Shown here one piece after another: positions 1 through 8,650 of a stretch of DNA of 64,000 nt (positions within the stretch are counted from its first letter, which is position 1; every line of letters begins with the position of its first letter). The stretch comes from Pseudoxanthomonas wuyuanensis (GTDB taxonomy: Bacteria > Pseudomonadota > Gammaproteobacteria > Xanthomonadales > Xanthomonadaceae), in contig NZ_OCND01000001.1 in assembly GCF_900215535.1 (NCBI RefSeq), positions 124,001 to 188,000 on the forward strand. The letters are read 5' to 3'. A model generated the notes under the pieces. It was given only the letters and a program-made list of their open reading frames with translations. It ran no database searches and was not told the DNA's origin. A program made the position numbers and the translations under genes.

Positions 1-303
1 CGGCGCCGGCGGACGATGCTTCGAAGCGCGCCAGTGGTCGTTGAGGCGATTGTGGGCGATCCGGAACAGCCAGGTGGTGAAGGCGGCTTCAGGTTTCCAG
101 CCGCGCCGTGCCGCGATGACCCGTTGCCAGACGTCCTGGAAGAACTCGTCGGCCAGTGCCGAATCGCGCAGATTGCGCATCAGGAAACGGTACAACGCAC
201 CGCGGTGGCGGCCATAGAGCTGTTCGAACGCGCCTGCGTCGCCGGCCGCATAGGCCAGCATCAAGGTTTCGTCGGAGGGCTCGGCAAGGTCGTTCACCGC
301 CAT
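1..303 (-). CDS. ECF-type RNA polymerase sigma factor, N-terminal part (cut by window edge)
   Basis: The reverse strand reads a sigma-70 region 2 typical of extracytoplasmic-function factors. It starts MAVNDLAEPSDETLMLAYAA, and further on has LYGRHRGALYRFLMRNLRD and FFQDVWQRVIAARRGWKP, then TWLFRIAHNRLNDHWR, the region 2.4 type helix. The C-terminal region 4 lies outside the window. Such factors bind core RNA polymerase and redirect it to a small stress regulon. I chose the ATG ending at 303 because ECF proteins usually begin just before the DETLM-like segment. An in-frame ATG at 432 would add 43 Pro/Ala-rich residues and cannot be excluded. The gene is divergent from the GGDEF-EAL gene. In related genomes a VWA lipoprotein gene often lies near such a sigma factor; here it is 3 kb away. 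The class is certain; the regulon is unknown. Confidence 0.85.
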   Translation of the reverse strand, partial: MAVNDLAEPSDETLMLAYAAGDAGAFEQLYGRHRGALYRFLMRNLRDSALADEFFQDVWQRVIAARRGWKPEAAFTTWLFRIAHNRLNDHWRASKHRPPAP

Positions 304-562
304 CAGCGTAAGCGGTTCGCGTGCGCTCGGGAAGCCGGTCGCCGGAGTGCCGGCGCGCCTGTTCAGCCAGAAAGCCGGCAGTGCGGCGGCGGCGGGCGAG
401 GGCAGGGTTGGCAGGTAGGCAAGATTGGCCATGGCAGTGGTAACGGACCAGCGCCGGGTCCGGGGTTGGCCGCAGATTGCCGTCCCGGACGTCGCTGAGG
501 GTATGCTCATCCGTCATGGGCTGCATCAACCCGAAACCCGACTTCAGGCCAGACCAACCCGA

Positions 563-3460
563 ATGCCCACCCGAACCGTCATTGCCGACAAGCCGGCCGC
601 TGCGGCGCCATCGCCGGCGGAAAGGATCCTGGCGGTCCTGGGGACGCGGCTGCCTGCAGGCGCCGAGTTGGCGGTGTGCTGGCGCGACTGGGCGCTGGGC
701 TCGGGCGGTGCGGCCTCGTCGGGGGCGCCGCCGATGCTGCGTCGCCGCGCCGAGCAGGCGCTGTCCGAGCGCCATGGCCATGATCCCGGGAATCTGTTGC
801 TGCACGTCTGGGACAACGCCGACGGCAACGCGCGGATGGCGGTGGCGGCCGCATTGCCGGCGCCGTTGAGCGCGCAGGAGCAGCGGTCCTGGCTGGCCCT
901 GGCGCAGGCCTTCATCGATACGACGCTGGATGCGGAGCGGGCGCAGGCGCGGATCGTCTCGCTGGAAAAATCCAAGCGCCTGCAGCAGGCCCTGTACGAA
1001 ATCGCAGACCTGGCCGGCGCGGATCTGGAAATGCCGGAAATGCTGCGCCGGATCCATGCCGTGGTCGGTTCGCTGATGTATGCCGAGAACTGCTACATCG
1101 TGCTTTACGACGACCAGCGGCGCAGCGTGCGGTTCCTTTATTTCGCCGACCAGAAGGACACCTACGTCGCCGAGCCGGAGCGCGAGTTCAGCGAAGAGGA
1201 GATGGCCAACAGCATGACCTTCGCGCTGCTGCGCCATGGCCAGCCGCTGCGCGGACCTTCGGCGGTGATCCGGCAGAAACTGGGGGTGATGCGGGATCCC
1301 TCGCACGGCCCGGACAGCCTGGACTGGCTGGGCGTGCCGATGCGCCGCGACGACCGCGTCTGTGGCGCGATCGTCGTGCAGAGCTACGACACCCCGGCCA
1401 GCTATGCCGACGAGGACCGCGCGCTGCTGGGCTATGTGGCCCAGCACATCCTGACCGCGCTGGACCGCAAGCACGCGCATGTGGAACTGGAGCGGCGGGT
1501 GGAGGCCCGTACGCACGAACTGCAACGCGCCAACCGCGAACTGCAGGCGGAGATCATCGAGCGCAAGCGCGCCGAGAAGCTGCAGGGCGCACTGTTCCGC
1601 ATCACCGATCTGGCGATCACTTCGGAAAACCTGGAACGCTTCTATGCCGACGTGCATGCGGTGGTGGACGAGCTGATCAATGCGCGCAATTTCTATATCG
1701 CGCTGGTTTCCGACGACGGCCAGACCCTGCAGTTTCCGTATTCCATCGACGAGCACGACCATGTGCGCAAGTCGCGCCGGCTGGCCAAGGGGCTGACCGA
1801 ATACGTGCTGGAAACCGGCAAGCCGCTGCTGGCCGACCGCGCGGTCACCCGCAGTCTGACCGAGCAGGGCAAGGTGATCCAGCATGGTCCGCCGGCGTAC
1901 AGCTGGCTGGGCGTGCCGCTGTTCCGCGGCGAAGAGGTGGTCGGTGCCGCGGTGGTGCAGAGCTACGCGGAAGAGGTGACATTCACGCCGCACGATCAGA
2001 ACCTGCTGATGTTCATCGCGCACAACATCGGCAACGGTCTGGGGCAGCAGCGTGCGCAGGAGAGCCTGCGCGCCGCCCACGCCGAACTGGAGCAGCGGGT
2101 CGAGGAACGCACCCGCGAGCTGGCCGAAGCGAACATGCAACTGCGCGCGCAGATAGGTGAGCGCCTGCGCGCCGAGCAGCGGCTGACCTACCAGGCCACT
2201 CATGATGCGCTGACCGGGCTGCCCAACCGTCCGCACCTGCTGGACCGGCTGTCGGCCGCCATCGAACGGGCCAGGCACGGCGATGGCCAGGCCTTCGCCG
2301 TGCTGTTCATGGATCTGGACCGCTTCAAGCTGGTCAACGACAGCATTGGCCACGCAGCCGGCGACGAACTGCTGGTCGAGGTCGCGCGCCGCATCAGCGG
2401 GGCCGTGCGCGGCAACGATGTGGTGTCGCGGCTGGGCGGGGACGAATTCGCCATCCTGATCGAGTACGCCGACGGCGAGGAGAACGTGCGCGATCTGGCC
2501 CAGCGCCTGCTGACGGTGCTGGGCGAGCCGATGTGGGTGGCCGGGCGGGAACTGTTTCCGTCGGCAAGCCTGGGCATTGCGGTCTGGCATCCGCGCTACC
2601 GCAACGGCGAAGAACTGCTGCGCGACGCCGATGCCGCCATGTACCGGGCCAAGGAAGAGGGGCGCGACCGCTGCGCGATGTTCGATGAGGCGATGCGCGA
2701 AGCGGCCATGCACAGCCTGGATCTGGAAGCGGACCTGCGCCGCGCCATCAACAGCGGCGACTTCGAGCCGTTCTATCAACCGATCTCCCGGATCGTCGAT
2801 GGCACGGTGATCGGTTATGAGGCGCTGCTGCGCTGGCGGCACGAGCGCCGCGGCCTGTTGTCGCCCGCCGAATTCATCAGCCTGGGCGAAGACAGCGGCT
2901 TGATCGAGCAGGTGGACTGGCTGTTGTACGAGCAAGTGGTCAACCGGATCGCCCGCGGCGTGGAAGGTTACGTATCGGTCAACGTCTCGCCGCGGCATTT
3001 CCGTTCGCCGGACTTCGCCGACCGCCTGCTGGCGATGTTCGAGGCGGCGGGCGCGGATCCGGCGCAGATGCGGGTGGAGATCACCGAGGTGGCATTGCTG
3101 GACGACGCGCCGCGGACCCTGCGTACGCTCAGCCTGTTGCGCCAGCGCGGCATCCTGGCGCAGCTGGACGATTTCGGCACCGGTTTCTCCGCATTGTCGT
3201 ACCTGCACCGTTTTCCCATCTCGGTGCTGAAGATCGATCGCAGCTTCATCGCCGGCATCGGTGGGAGTGGGCGGCCGGAGAGCCTGGCGCTGGTGCGCGC
3301 GATCCTGGCGCTGGCCGGTACGTTGGGGATCGAGACCATTGCCGAGGGCGTGGAAACCGAAACCCAGCGCGAGGCGCTGCTGGAACTGGGCTGCAGTTAC
3401 GGCCAGGGCTATCTGTTCGGCCGGCCGACCGCGCAGATAGGCCGGATGGCGACCGCGTAG
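563..3460 (+). CDS. GAF-GAF-GGDEF-EAL cyclic-di-GMP signalling protein
   Basis: A cytosolic protein of about 965 residues with no membrane segment. There are two GAF-like sensor domains (roughly residues 130-300 and 330-480), each followed by a coiled-coil helix rich in Glu/Arg (LERRVEARTHELQRANREL and EQRVEERTRELAEAN). Next come a GGDEF domain with intact LGGDEF near residue 625 and an EAL domain to about 980. The cyclase has an RxxD inhibitory site (RGND) five residues before GGDEF. The EAL half keeps EALLRW, VNVSPRHF, VEITEVAL, DDFGTGFS, LKIDRSFI and AEGVET, so both synthesis and hydrolysis of c-di-GMP look possible. The GAF ligand is not readable from sequence. The start is uncertain: ATG 563 (MPTRTVIADK) fits best because the sequence before it looks non-coding, but ATGs at 503 and 425 are in frame. 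Confidence 0.9.
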   Translation: MPTRTVIADKPAAAAPSPAERILAVLGTRLPAGAELAVCWRDWALGSGGAASSGAPPMLRRRAEQALSERHGHDPGNLLLHVWDNADGNARMAVAAALPAPLSAQEQRSWLALAQAFIDTTLDAERAQARIVSLEKSKRLQQALYEIADLAGADLEMPEMLRRIHAVVGSLMYAENCYIVLYDDQRRSVRFLYFADQKDTYVAEPEREFSEEEMANSMTFALLRHGQPLRGPSAVIRQKLGVMRDPSHGPDSLDWLGVPMRRDDRVCGAIVVQSYDTPASYADEDRALLGYVAQHILTALDRKHAHVELERRVEARTHELQRANRELQAEIIERKRAEKLQGALFRITDLAITSENLERFYADVHAVVDELINARNFYIALVSDDGQTLQFPYSIDEHDHVRKSRRLAKGLTEYVLETGKPLLADRAVTRSLTEQGKVIQHGPPAYSWLGVPLFRGEEVVGAAVVQSYAEEVTFTPHDQNLLMFIAHNIGNGLGQQRAQESLRAAHAELEQRVEERTRELAEANMQLRAQIGERLRAEQRLTYQATHDALTGLPNRPHLLDRLSAAIERARHGDGQAFAVLFMDLDRFKLVNDSIGHAAGDELLVEVARRISGAVRGNDVVSRLGGDEFAILIEYADGEENVRDLAQRLLTVLGEPMWVAGRELFPSASLGIAVWHPRYRNGEELLRDADAAMYRAKEEGRDRCAMFDEAMREAAMHSLDLEADLRRAINSGDFEPFYQPISRIVDGTVIGYEALLRWRHERRGLLSPAEFISLGEDSGLIEQVDWLLYEQVVNRIARGVEGYVSVNVSPRHFRSPDFADRLLAMFEAAGADPAQMRVEITEVALLDDAPRTLRTLSLLRQRGILAQLDDFGTGFSALSYLHRFPISVLKIDRSFIAGIGGSGRPESLALVRAILALAGTLGIETIAEGVETETQREALLELGCSYGQGYLFGRPTAQIGRMATA

Positions 3461-3536
3461 CCCGGGTTCTGCGTCCGGTGCAGGCTGGCGCGGCCGCCCG
3501 CACCTCCCTGTGCGGACCCATGGCCGTTGCTTCCCG

Positions 3537-5306
3537 CTATTCTCCGGCGATGGCCGGCGCCGCGCTGTCGCGCGCCACCATCTGCCGTCCCTGTTCCATC
3601 AGTTCGACGAATTCGCGACGCAGGCCGAAACGATCGCTGCCTTGCGCACGCCTTGCGGTATCGATCACCTCGTCCCAGGACCACTGATCGATGTGGCTGC
3701 CTCCGCGCAGCAGATCCGCGTAGGCGGCCACCGCGCTGGCGAAACGCAACGCCTCGCCCGGATTGCGGGTCAGCGACGAGCGCAGGATCGGCGTCTGGAT
3801 CAGTTTGCTGGTGTCCTGGCCGGGCAGCTTGTAGCGCAGACGCAGGTGCGCCAGTTCATCCTTGTTGCCGCTGCCGGCGGCCGCCTTGCCATCGCCATAG
3901 CGCAACGGCGGCAGGCGGTCGGCGCCGGAACCGACCGGAGTGATTTCATACAGCGCGGTGACTTCGTGGCCTGCGCCGATGTCGCCGGCATCGACCTTGT
4001 CGTTGGCGAAATCCTCGCGCCTGAGCAGGCGGTTTTCGTAGCCGATCAGCCGGTATTCGGACACCGCTGCCGGATTGAACTCGATCTGGATCTTGACGTC
4101 CTGGGCAATGGTCAACAGCGTTGACTGCATTTCATCGACCAGCACCTTGCGCGCTTCCTGCAGCGTATCGATGTAGGCGTGGTTGCCGTCGCCGACGTCG
4201 GCCAGCCGTTCGGCCAACTGGTCGTTGTAGTTGCCCTGGCCGAATCCCAGCGTGGTCAGCGCAATGCCCGACTTGCGCTGGTCGGCGACCAGCGTTTCCA
4301 GAGCGTCCTGGCCGATGGTGCCGACGTTGAAATCGCCGTCGGTGGCCAGGATCACGCGGTTGACGCCGTCTTTTGCGAAGGCCTGGTTGGCCATCGAGTA
4401 CGCCAGGCGGATGCCGTCGCCGCCATTGGTGCTGCCGCCGGCCTGCAGGCGATCCAGCGCGGCCAGAATGTCGTCATGGCGATTGCCGGGCGTGGGCGGC
4501 AGCACCAGTCCGGCCGAACCGGCATAGACGACGATGGACACGCGGTCCTGCTCGCGCAGCTGCGGTACCAGCAGCGAGAACGCCTGCTTCAGCAGCGGCA
4601 GCTTGTCCGGCGAGTCCATCGAACCGGAGGTGTCGATCAGGAACACCAGATTGGCCGGCGGCAGCGTCGGCTTGGGCACGTCGTAACCCTTGATGCCGAT
4701 CATCAGCAGTTGGCGCTGCGCATTCCACGGTGCCGGCGCAAGCTCGGTGGTGACGCGGAACGGCTGTTTGCGGTCCAGTGGTTGCGGATGCCGGTAGTCG
4801 AAGTAATTGATGAACTCCTCGGCACGCACCGCATCGGCCGGCGGCCGCACGCCTTGGCGCAGCATCCGCCGCACATTGCTGTAGCTGCCGGTATCGACAT
4901 CGATGGAGAAGGTAGACAGCGGCTGCTCGCTGGCGCGGTGGACCGGATTGTCGTCGTGGGCGGCGTATTTCTCGGTATTGGCGGGGGCGCCCCAGTGCGA
5001 TGCCGGTGCGGTTGCGGCCGAAGGCTGCGCCAGCCGGTAGGCCATCGATGCCGGAGGTGGGGCGGGTGCCGGCAATGTGTAGCCTTGCTGGACATCGGCC
5101 AGCATCTTCTGTTCCGCGCGCGTCCGTGAGGCGGTGACCTCGATGCGCTGCAAGCCCGCCGCCTCGGCTTCGACGGCCGCTGCCGCTTCGGCAGCCGCAG
5201 CCGCAGAATCTGCTTCGGCTGGAGACTCGTAGGCGGTGGGACTGGAATGGCAGCCGGCGATGACGGCGACGGTCAACAGACTCAAACACAGATGGCGGCG
5301 TTGCAT
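3537..5306 (-). CDS. VWA domain lipoprotein with DUF3520 C-terminus (YfbK family)
   Basis: 589 residues. The N-terminus is a lipoprotein signal with lipobox VIAGC (Cys19), so the product should be lipid-anchored in the envelope. A low-complexity Ala/Glu segment follows, then a von Willebrand N-terminal region (FSIDVDTGSYSNVRRMLRQG). The VWA domain has a complete MIDAS metal site (FLIDTSGSMDSPDKL, then GGSTNGGDGI and LATDGDFNVG). The C-terminal DUF3520 region runs to the end (DELAHLRLRYKLPG ... SWDEVIDTARRAQGSDRFGLR). Length and order match the YfbK/YfbK-like family, whose role is unsettled; metal-dependent protein binding is the general VWA function. It reads toward the end of the GGDEF-EAL gene (convergent). 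Confidence 0.9.
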   Translation of the reverse strand: MQRRHLCLSLLTVAVIAGCHSSPTAYESPAEADSAAAAAEAAAAVEAEAAGLQRIEVTASRTRAEQKMLADVQQGYTLPAPAPPPASMAYRLAQPSAATAPASHWGAPANTEKYAAHDDNPVHRASEQPLSTFSIDVDTGSYSNVRRMLRQGVRPPADAVRAEEFINYFDYRHPQPLDRKQPFRVTTELAPAPWNAQRQLLMIGIKGYDVPKPTLPPANLVFLIDTSGSMDSPDKLPLLKQAFSLLVPQLREQDRVSIVVYAGSAGLVLPPTPGNRHDDILAALDRLQAGGSTNGGDGIRLAYSMANQAFAKDGVNRVILATDGDFNVGTIGQDALETLVADQRKSGIALTTLGFGQGNYNDQLAERLADVGDGNHAYIDTLQEARKVLVDEMQSTLLTIAQDVKIQIEFNPAAVSEYRLIGYENRLLRREDFANDKVDAGDIGAGHEVTALYEITPVGSGADRLPPLRYGDGKAAAGSGNKDELAHLRLRYKLPGQDTSKLIQTPILRSSLTRNPGEALRFASAVAAYADLLRGGSHIDQWSWDEVIDTARRAQGSDRFGLRREFVELMEQGRQMVARDSAAPAIAGE

Positions 5307-5422
5307 GGCATGACTCCCGTGATGGACAGGAGGTTGAACGCCCGGGCCGCGGGAGTGGGGTTAGCGGCCGTGGAGCCGTGGGGGCTGTTGGAAGCCGTCG
5401 CTCCTGCAAGGGAAGGTGTGCC

Positions 5423-6751
5423 TCACTCCACCCGCAACCGCAGCTTGCCGTCGCTCAGCTGCGCCTGGACCGCGTCGCCGCTGGCGACCTGGGCGACTGA
5501 ACGCACCAATGTGCCGTCTTCGCGGGTCACCAGCGCGTAGCCGCGGGCGACGGTAGCCAACGGGCTCACCGCTTCCAGCGAACGCGCCAGCGCACGCAGC
5601 CGCAGCGCGTCGCGCTGCAGCTGCCGCGCCACTGCCGCCTGCGGCCGCGGTGCCAGCGCCGCCAGCCGCTCGCGCAATGCCGATAGCCGGCGCTGCGGCT
5701 GGCTTGCGCGCAGCACCGCCGCGGCATGCCGGAGCGCGGCCTGGCGTCGTTGCTGCCGCTCGCGCCAGGCCGCATGCAAGCGGCGGATGGCCTCCTGCTG
5801 GCGCCGCCGCAGCATGTCCAGCCGCGCCTGCGGCCGTAGCGCGTGCAGCCGCAGCGCGGCGCGGTCGGCACGCTGCATGCGCTGGCGCAGTTGCTGGGCA
5901 TGCTGGTTCAACAGTTGCCGGTGCAGCGTGCGCAAGCGGTTGAGCAGATCGCGCTGCTCGGGCACCAGCAGTTCCGCCGCCACCGATGGCGTGGGTGCGC
6001 GCAGATCGGCGGCGAACTCGGCCAGGCTGAAGTCGGTTTCGTGGCCGACCGCGCAGACCACCGGCACCGGCGAGGCGGCGACCGCGCGCACCAGCCCTTC
6101 ATCATTGAACGCCCACAGGTCTTCCAGCGAACCGCCGCCGCGGGTCAGCAGCAGCGCGTCGTAGCGCCCGGACGCGGCGGCACGCCGCAGCATGGCGACG
6201 ATCTGCGCCGGCGCGGCTTCGCCCTGTACCTGTACCGGCAGCACATCGACCTCCAGCAGCGGGAAACGGCGACCCAGCACGCTCAGCACGTCGCGCACGG
6301 CCGCGCCGCTGGGCGAAGTGATGACGCCCAGCCGGCGGACATGCGCCGGCAGCGGCCGCTTGCGTGCGGCCTCGAACAGGCCCTCGGCGCCCAGTTTGGC
6401 CTTCAGCGCCTCGAACGCGCGCCGCAGCGCGCCTTCGCCGGCTTCTTCCAGATGATCGATGACCAGTTGGTAGTCGCCGCGCGCCTCGTACAGCGTCAAC
6501 CGCCCGCGCGCCAGCACGCGCAGGCCCTCGCGCGGAACGAAGTTCAGCCACTGGCTCTTGGGCTTGAACATCGCGCAGCGCACCTGCGCGCGCGCGTCCT
6601 TCAGGGTGAAGTAAAGATGCCCGGAGGCGGGCCGGGTGACATTGCCCAGTTCGCCTTCCACCCAGATCAGCGGGAACGCGCTTTCCAGCAGATCGCGGGC
6701 CAGGGTGTTGAGCTGGCTGGGAGTCAGTATGTCGCGGGCGATGTCGGTCAT
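5423..6751 (-). CDS. xseA: Exodeoxyribonuclease VII large subunit
   Basis: 442 residues. Catalytic large subunit of ExoVII, which with XseB degrades single-stranded DNA to oligonucleotides. The N-terminal OB fold is evident ([40 protein letters not shown]). Conserved core motifs follow: [65 protein letters not shown] long Arg/Gln-rich coiled coil and the ending [16 protein letters not shown] complete it. Homologues begin just before LTPSQLN, so the ATG at 6751 ([13 protein letters not shown]) is preferred. An in-frame ATG at 6793 overlaps the regA stop codon and could allow translational coupling. It follows the redox two-component genes on the same strand, but its function is DNA repair and it is probably only co-transcribed. 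Confidence 0.96.
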   Translation of the reverse strand: MTDIARDILTPSQLNTLARDLLESAFPLIWVEGELGNVTRPASGHLYFTLKDARAQVRCAMFKPKSQWLNFVPREGLRVLARGRLTLYEARGDYQLVIDHLEEAGEGALRRAFEALKAKLGAEGLFEAARKRPLPAHVRRLGVITSPSGAAVRDVLSVLGRRFPLLEVDVLPVQVQGEAAPAQIVAMLRRAAASGRYDALLLTRGGGSLEDLWAFNDEGLVRAVAASPVPVVCAVGHETDFSLAEFAADLRAPTPSVAAELLVPEQRDLLNRLRTLHRQLLNQHAQQLRQRMQRADRAALRLHALRPQARLDMLRRRQQEAIRRLHAAWRERQQRRQAALRHAAAVLRASQPQRRLSALRERLAALAPRPQAAVARQLQRDALRLRALARSLEAVSPLATVARGYALVTREDGTLVRSVAQVASGDAVQAQLSDGKLRLRVE

Positions 6752-6789
6752 GCGGCGGATTCCAGGTGGGTCAGGGGGCAGTCTGGCCA

Positions 6790-7332
6790 TCATTCATCGA
6801 TGCGGCGCCGCTCCGGCCCCGGCCGCTTGGCCAGTTTGCGCTGCAGCGAGCGGCGGTGCATGCCGAGCAGGCGCGCGGCGGCGGAGATGTTGCCGTCGGT
6901 TTCGGCCAGCGCCTGCTGGATGTGCTCCCATTCCAGGCGGTGCAGCGGGGTCATGGTGTCGTCGGATTCTTCCTGCGCGGCGGAGGTTTCCAGGCCCAGC
7001 GCGCGCAGGATCATCGATGTCGAGGCGGGCTTGGGCAGATAGTCGTCGGCGCCGCGCTTGATCGATTCCACCGCGGTGGCGACGCTGGCGTAGCCGGTCA
7101 CCAGCAGGATGCGCATGTCCGCGCGCAGCGCACGCAGCGGCTGGATCAGGCCCAGGCCGGAATCCTCGCCGAGTTTCAGGTCCACCAGCGCAAAATCCGG
7201 CGGATCGGTGCGCGCCTGCGCCAGCGCGCTGGCCGCATCCAGCGCAATGGCGGTCTCGATGCCCTTGCGCGCCAGGCTGCGCTGCAGCGTGCGCGCGTAC
7301 AGTTCGTCGTCGTCTATCAGCAGGCCCTTCAC
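6790..7332 (-). CDS. regA: RegA/PrrA/ActR-type response regulator
   Basis: 180 residues. A receiver domain with acidic pocket DDD at residues 7-9, phosphoacceptor Asp51 in [20 protein letters not shown] and the KP pair in DDYLPKPAS. After a short linker comes a Fis-type helix-turn-helix ([40 protein letters not shown]). This is the compact architecture of RegA/PrrA, global regulators of respiration and redox metabolism. The start is GTG at 7332, sharing GTGA with the stop codon of the sensor kinase, so the two are translationally coupled. The HTH sequence [14 protein letters not shown] is close to that of RegA homologues, so it should bind similar sites. Its targets here are unknown. Confidence 0.93.
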   Translation of the reverse strand: MKGLLIDDDELYARTLQRSLARKGIETAIALDAASALAQARTDPPDFALVDLKLGEDSGLGLIQPLRALRADMRILLVTGYASVATAVESIKRGADDYLPKPASTSMILRALGLETSAAQEESDDTMTPLHRLEWEHIQQALAETDGNISAAARLLGMHRRSLQRKLAKRPGPERRRIDE

Positions 7333-8567
7333 TCGTTCTCCTCGTCTGCGATGTCCAGCGGCAGGCGGAACCGCATGCGCACGCCGGGATCGGCCGCCTG
7401 CATGGTCAGGCTGCCGCCCAGGCGTTCGACCGTGGCATGCGACAGCGCCAGCCCCACGCCCAGTCCGTCGGGTTTGCTGCTGCGGAACAACGCCTCGGGA
7501 TTGAATGGCATGTCGTCGTGGAAACCGCTGCCGTAGTCGCGCACCTCGCCGAGCAGTTCGTCGCCTTCGCAGCGCAGGTCCAGATCCACCCGCTGCGAAT
7601 CCGCGCGCAGGCTGGCGTCGGCGGCATTGTTGAGCAGCGCCTGCAGCAGGTGGCCGACGGCGGGAGTCACCTGCAGCCAGGGCGGCAGGCTGCCGCTGCG
7701 GTGCAGCTCGACGGTCGGGCGCACCAGCTTCCAGCGCTGGATGACCCGGTCCAGGTCGACCCCCGCGTGGGCGCCCATGTCGGCCGACGCCGCCAGCGCA
7801 CGCACGCGGTCGCGGCACAAGTCGATCAACTGGCGCATGGTTGCGGCGTCTTCGCGGATGTCGGGGCTGGCGGCGTGGTCGCCGATATCCTCGGCCAGCA
7901 GCGTCATCGTCGCCAGCGGCGTGTTCAGTTCATGCGCCACCGCCGCCGCGTGGGTGGCCAGCGCCACGATGCCTTCGTCGCGGGCGAAGCGTTCGCGCAG
8001 CGCCGCCAGTTCGCGTTCGCGCTGGCGCAATGCGGCGACCAGGCGGGTCGCGAAGTACAGCACCACGCCGGCCGACAGCACGAAATTGACCCCCATGCCC
8101 CACAGGTGCAGGTTGAAGCTGTCGCCATGGACATGCGGCAGCGGGCGCCCGAATGCGGCGGTCAGCGCATAAGCCAGCAGGCAGGCCAACGCCGTGACCA
8201 GAACCCAGCGCAGCGGCAGCGCCAGCGCCGCAACCACGATCAACAGCAGGAACATCGAACTGAACGGGTTGCCGACGCCGCCGCTCCAGCTGACCAGCCA
8301 GGCCAGCACCGCCACGTCCACCAGCATGTGCGCAAACGCTTCCCGCGGCGAATCGTCCGGCCGGTAGCGGCTGCGCCAGCTGGCATACAGGTTGAACGCC
8401 GCCAGCAACGCGATGCCGCCCCACAACGGCGCCTGCGGCAATGGAATCCGCATCAGCTGGACCGCCACCAGCACGGTGACCGCCTGCCCGACGATGGCGA
8501 CCCAACGCAGATTGCACAGCGTGCGCAGGAACGAGGGAGAGGTGCCGGGGACGATGGGCATCCGCAT
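7329..8567 (-). CDS. regB: RegB/PrrB-type redox sensor histidine kinase
   Basis: 412 residues. Six hydrophobic segments occupy residues 20-175, followed by a cytosolic kinase. Two features identify RegB specifically. The quinone-binding heptapeptide GGxxNPF is present as GGVGNPF (residues 96-102). A cysteine (Cys251 in LIDLCRDRV) lies 39 residues after the phosphorylated His212 (AAVAHELNTPLAT), in the place of the redox-active Cys265 of Rhodobacter RegB. ATP-binding boxes are intact: LLNNAADAS (N), DYGSGF (G1), KPDGLGVGLALS (G2). In characterised systems oxidised quinone or the cysteine state turns the kinase off, so it should phosphorylate RegA when the respiratory chain is reduced. It overlaps regA by four bases. 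An ATG two codons in (8561) is an alternative start. Confidence 0.92.
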   Translation of the reverse strand: MRMPIVPGTSPSFLRTLCNLRWVAIVGQAVTVLVAVQLMRIPLPQAPLWGGIALLAAFNLYASWRSRYRPDDSPREAFAHMLVDVAVLAWLVSWSGGVGNPFSSMFLLLIVVAALALPLRWVLVTALACLLAYALTAAFGRPLPHVHGDSFNLHLWGMGVNFVLSAGVVLYFATRLVAALRQRERELAALRERFARDEGIVALATHAAAVAHELNTPLATMTLLAEDIGDHAASPDIREDAATMRQLIDLCRDRVRALAASADMGAHAGVDLDRVIQRWKLVRPTVELHRSGSLPPWLQVTPAVGHLLQALLNNAADASLRADSQRVDLDLRCEGDELLGEVRDYGSGFHDDMPFNPEALFRSSKPDGLGVGLALSHATVERLGGSLTMQAADPGVRMRFRLPLDIADEENE

Positions 8568-8650
8568 ATTTTACCGGTTGCGGCCCCGCAGCGATGGCCG
8601 GGCGCGGTTACGGCCCGCGCCGGCACGGTGGATTCGCTGCGGCCGACGCC

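Noticed and set aside
89-3208. A 1039-residue open frame on the minus strand opposite the GGDEF-EAL gene, and similar long antisense frames elsewhere
   Set aside because: High-GC coding DNA lacks stops in the antisense third-position frame. The translations are His/Arg/Gln-rich without domains, while the plus strand gives a clear GAF-GAF-GGDEF-EAL protein. Only its last part near the start holds the real ECF sigma factor frame.
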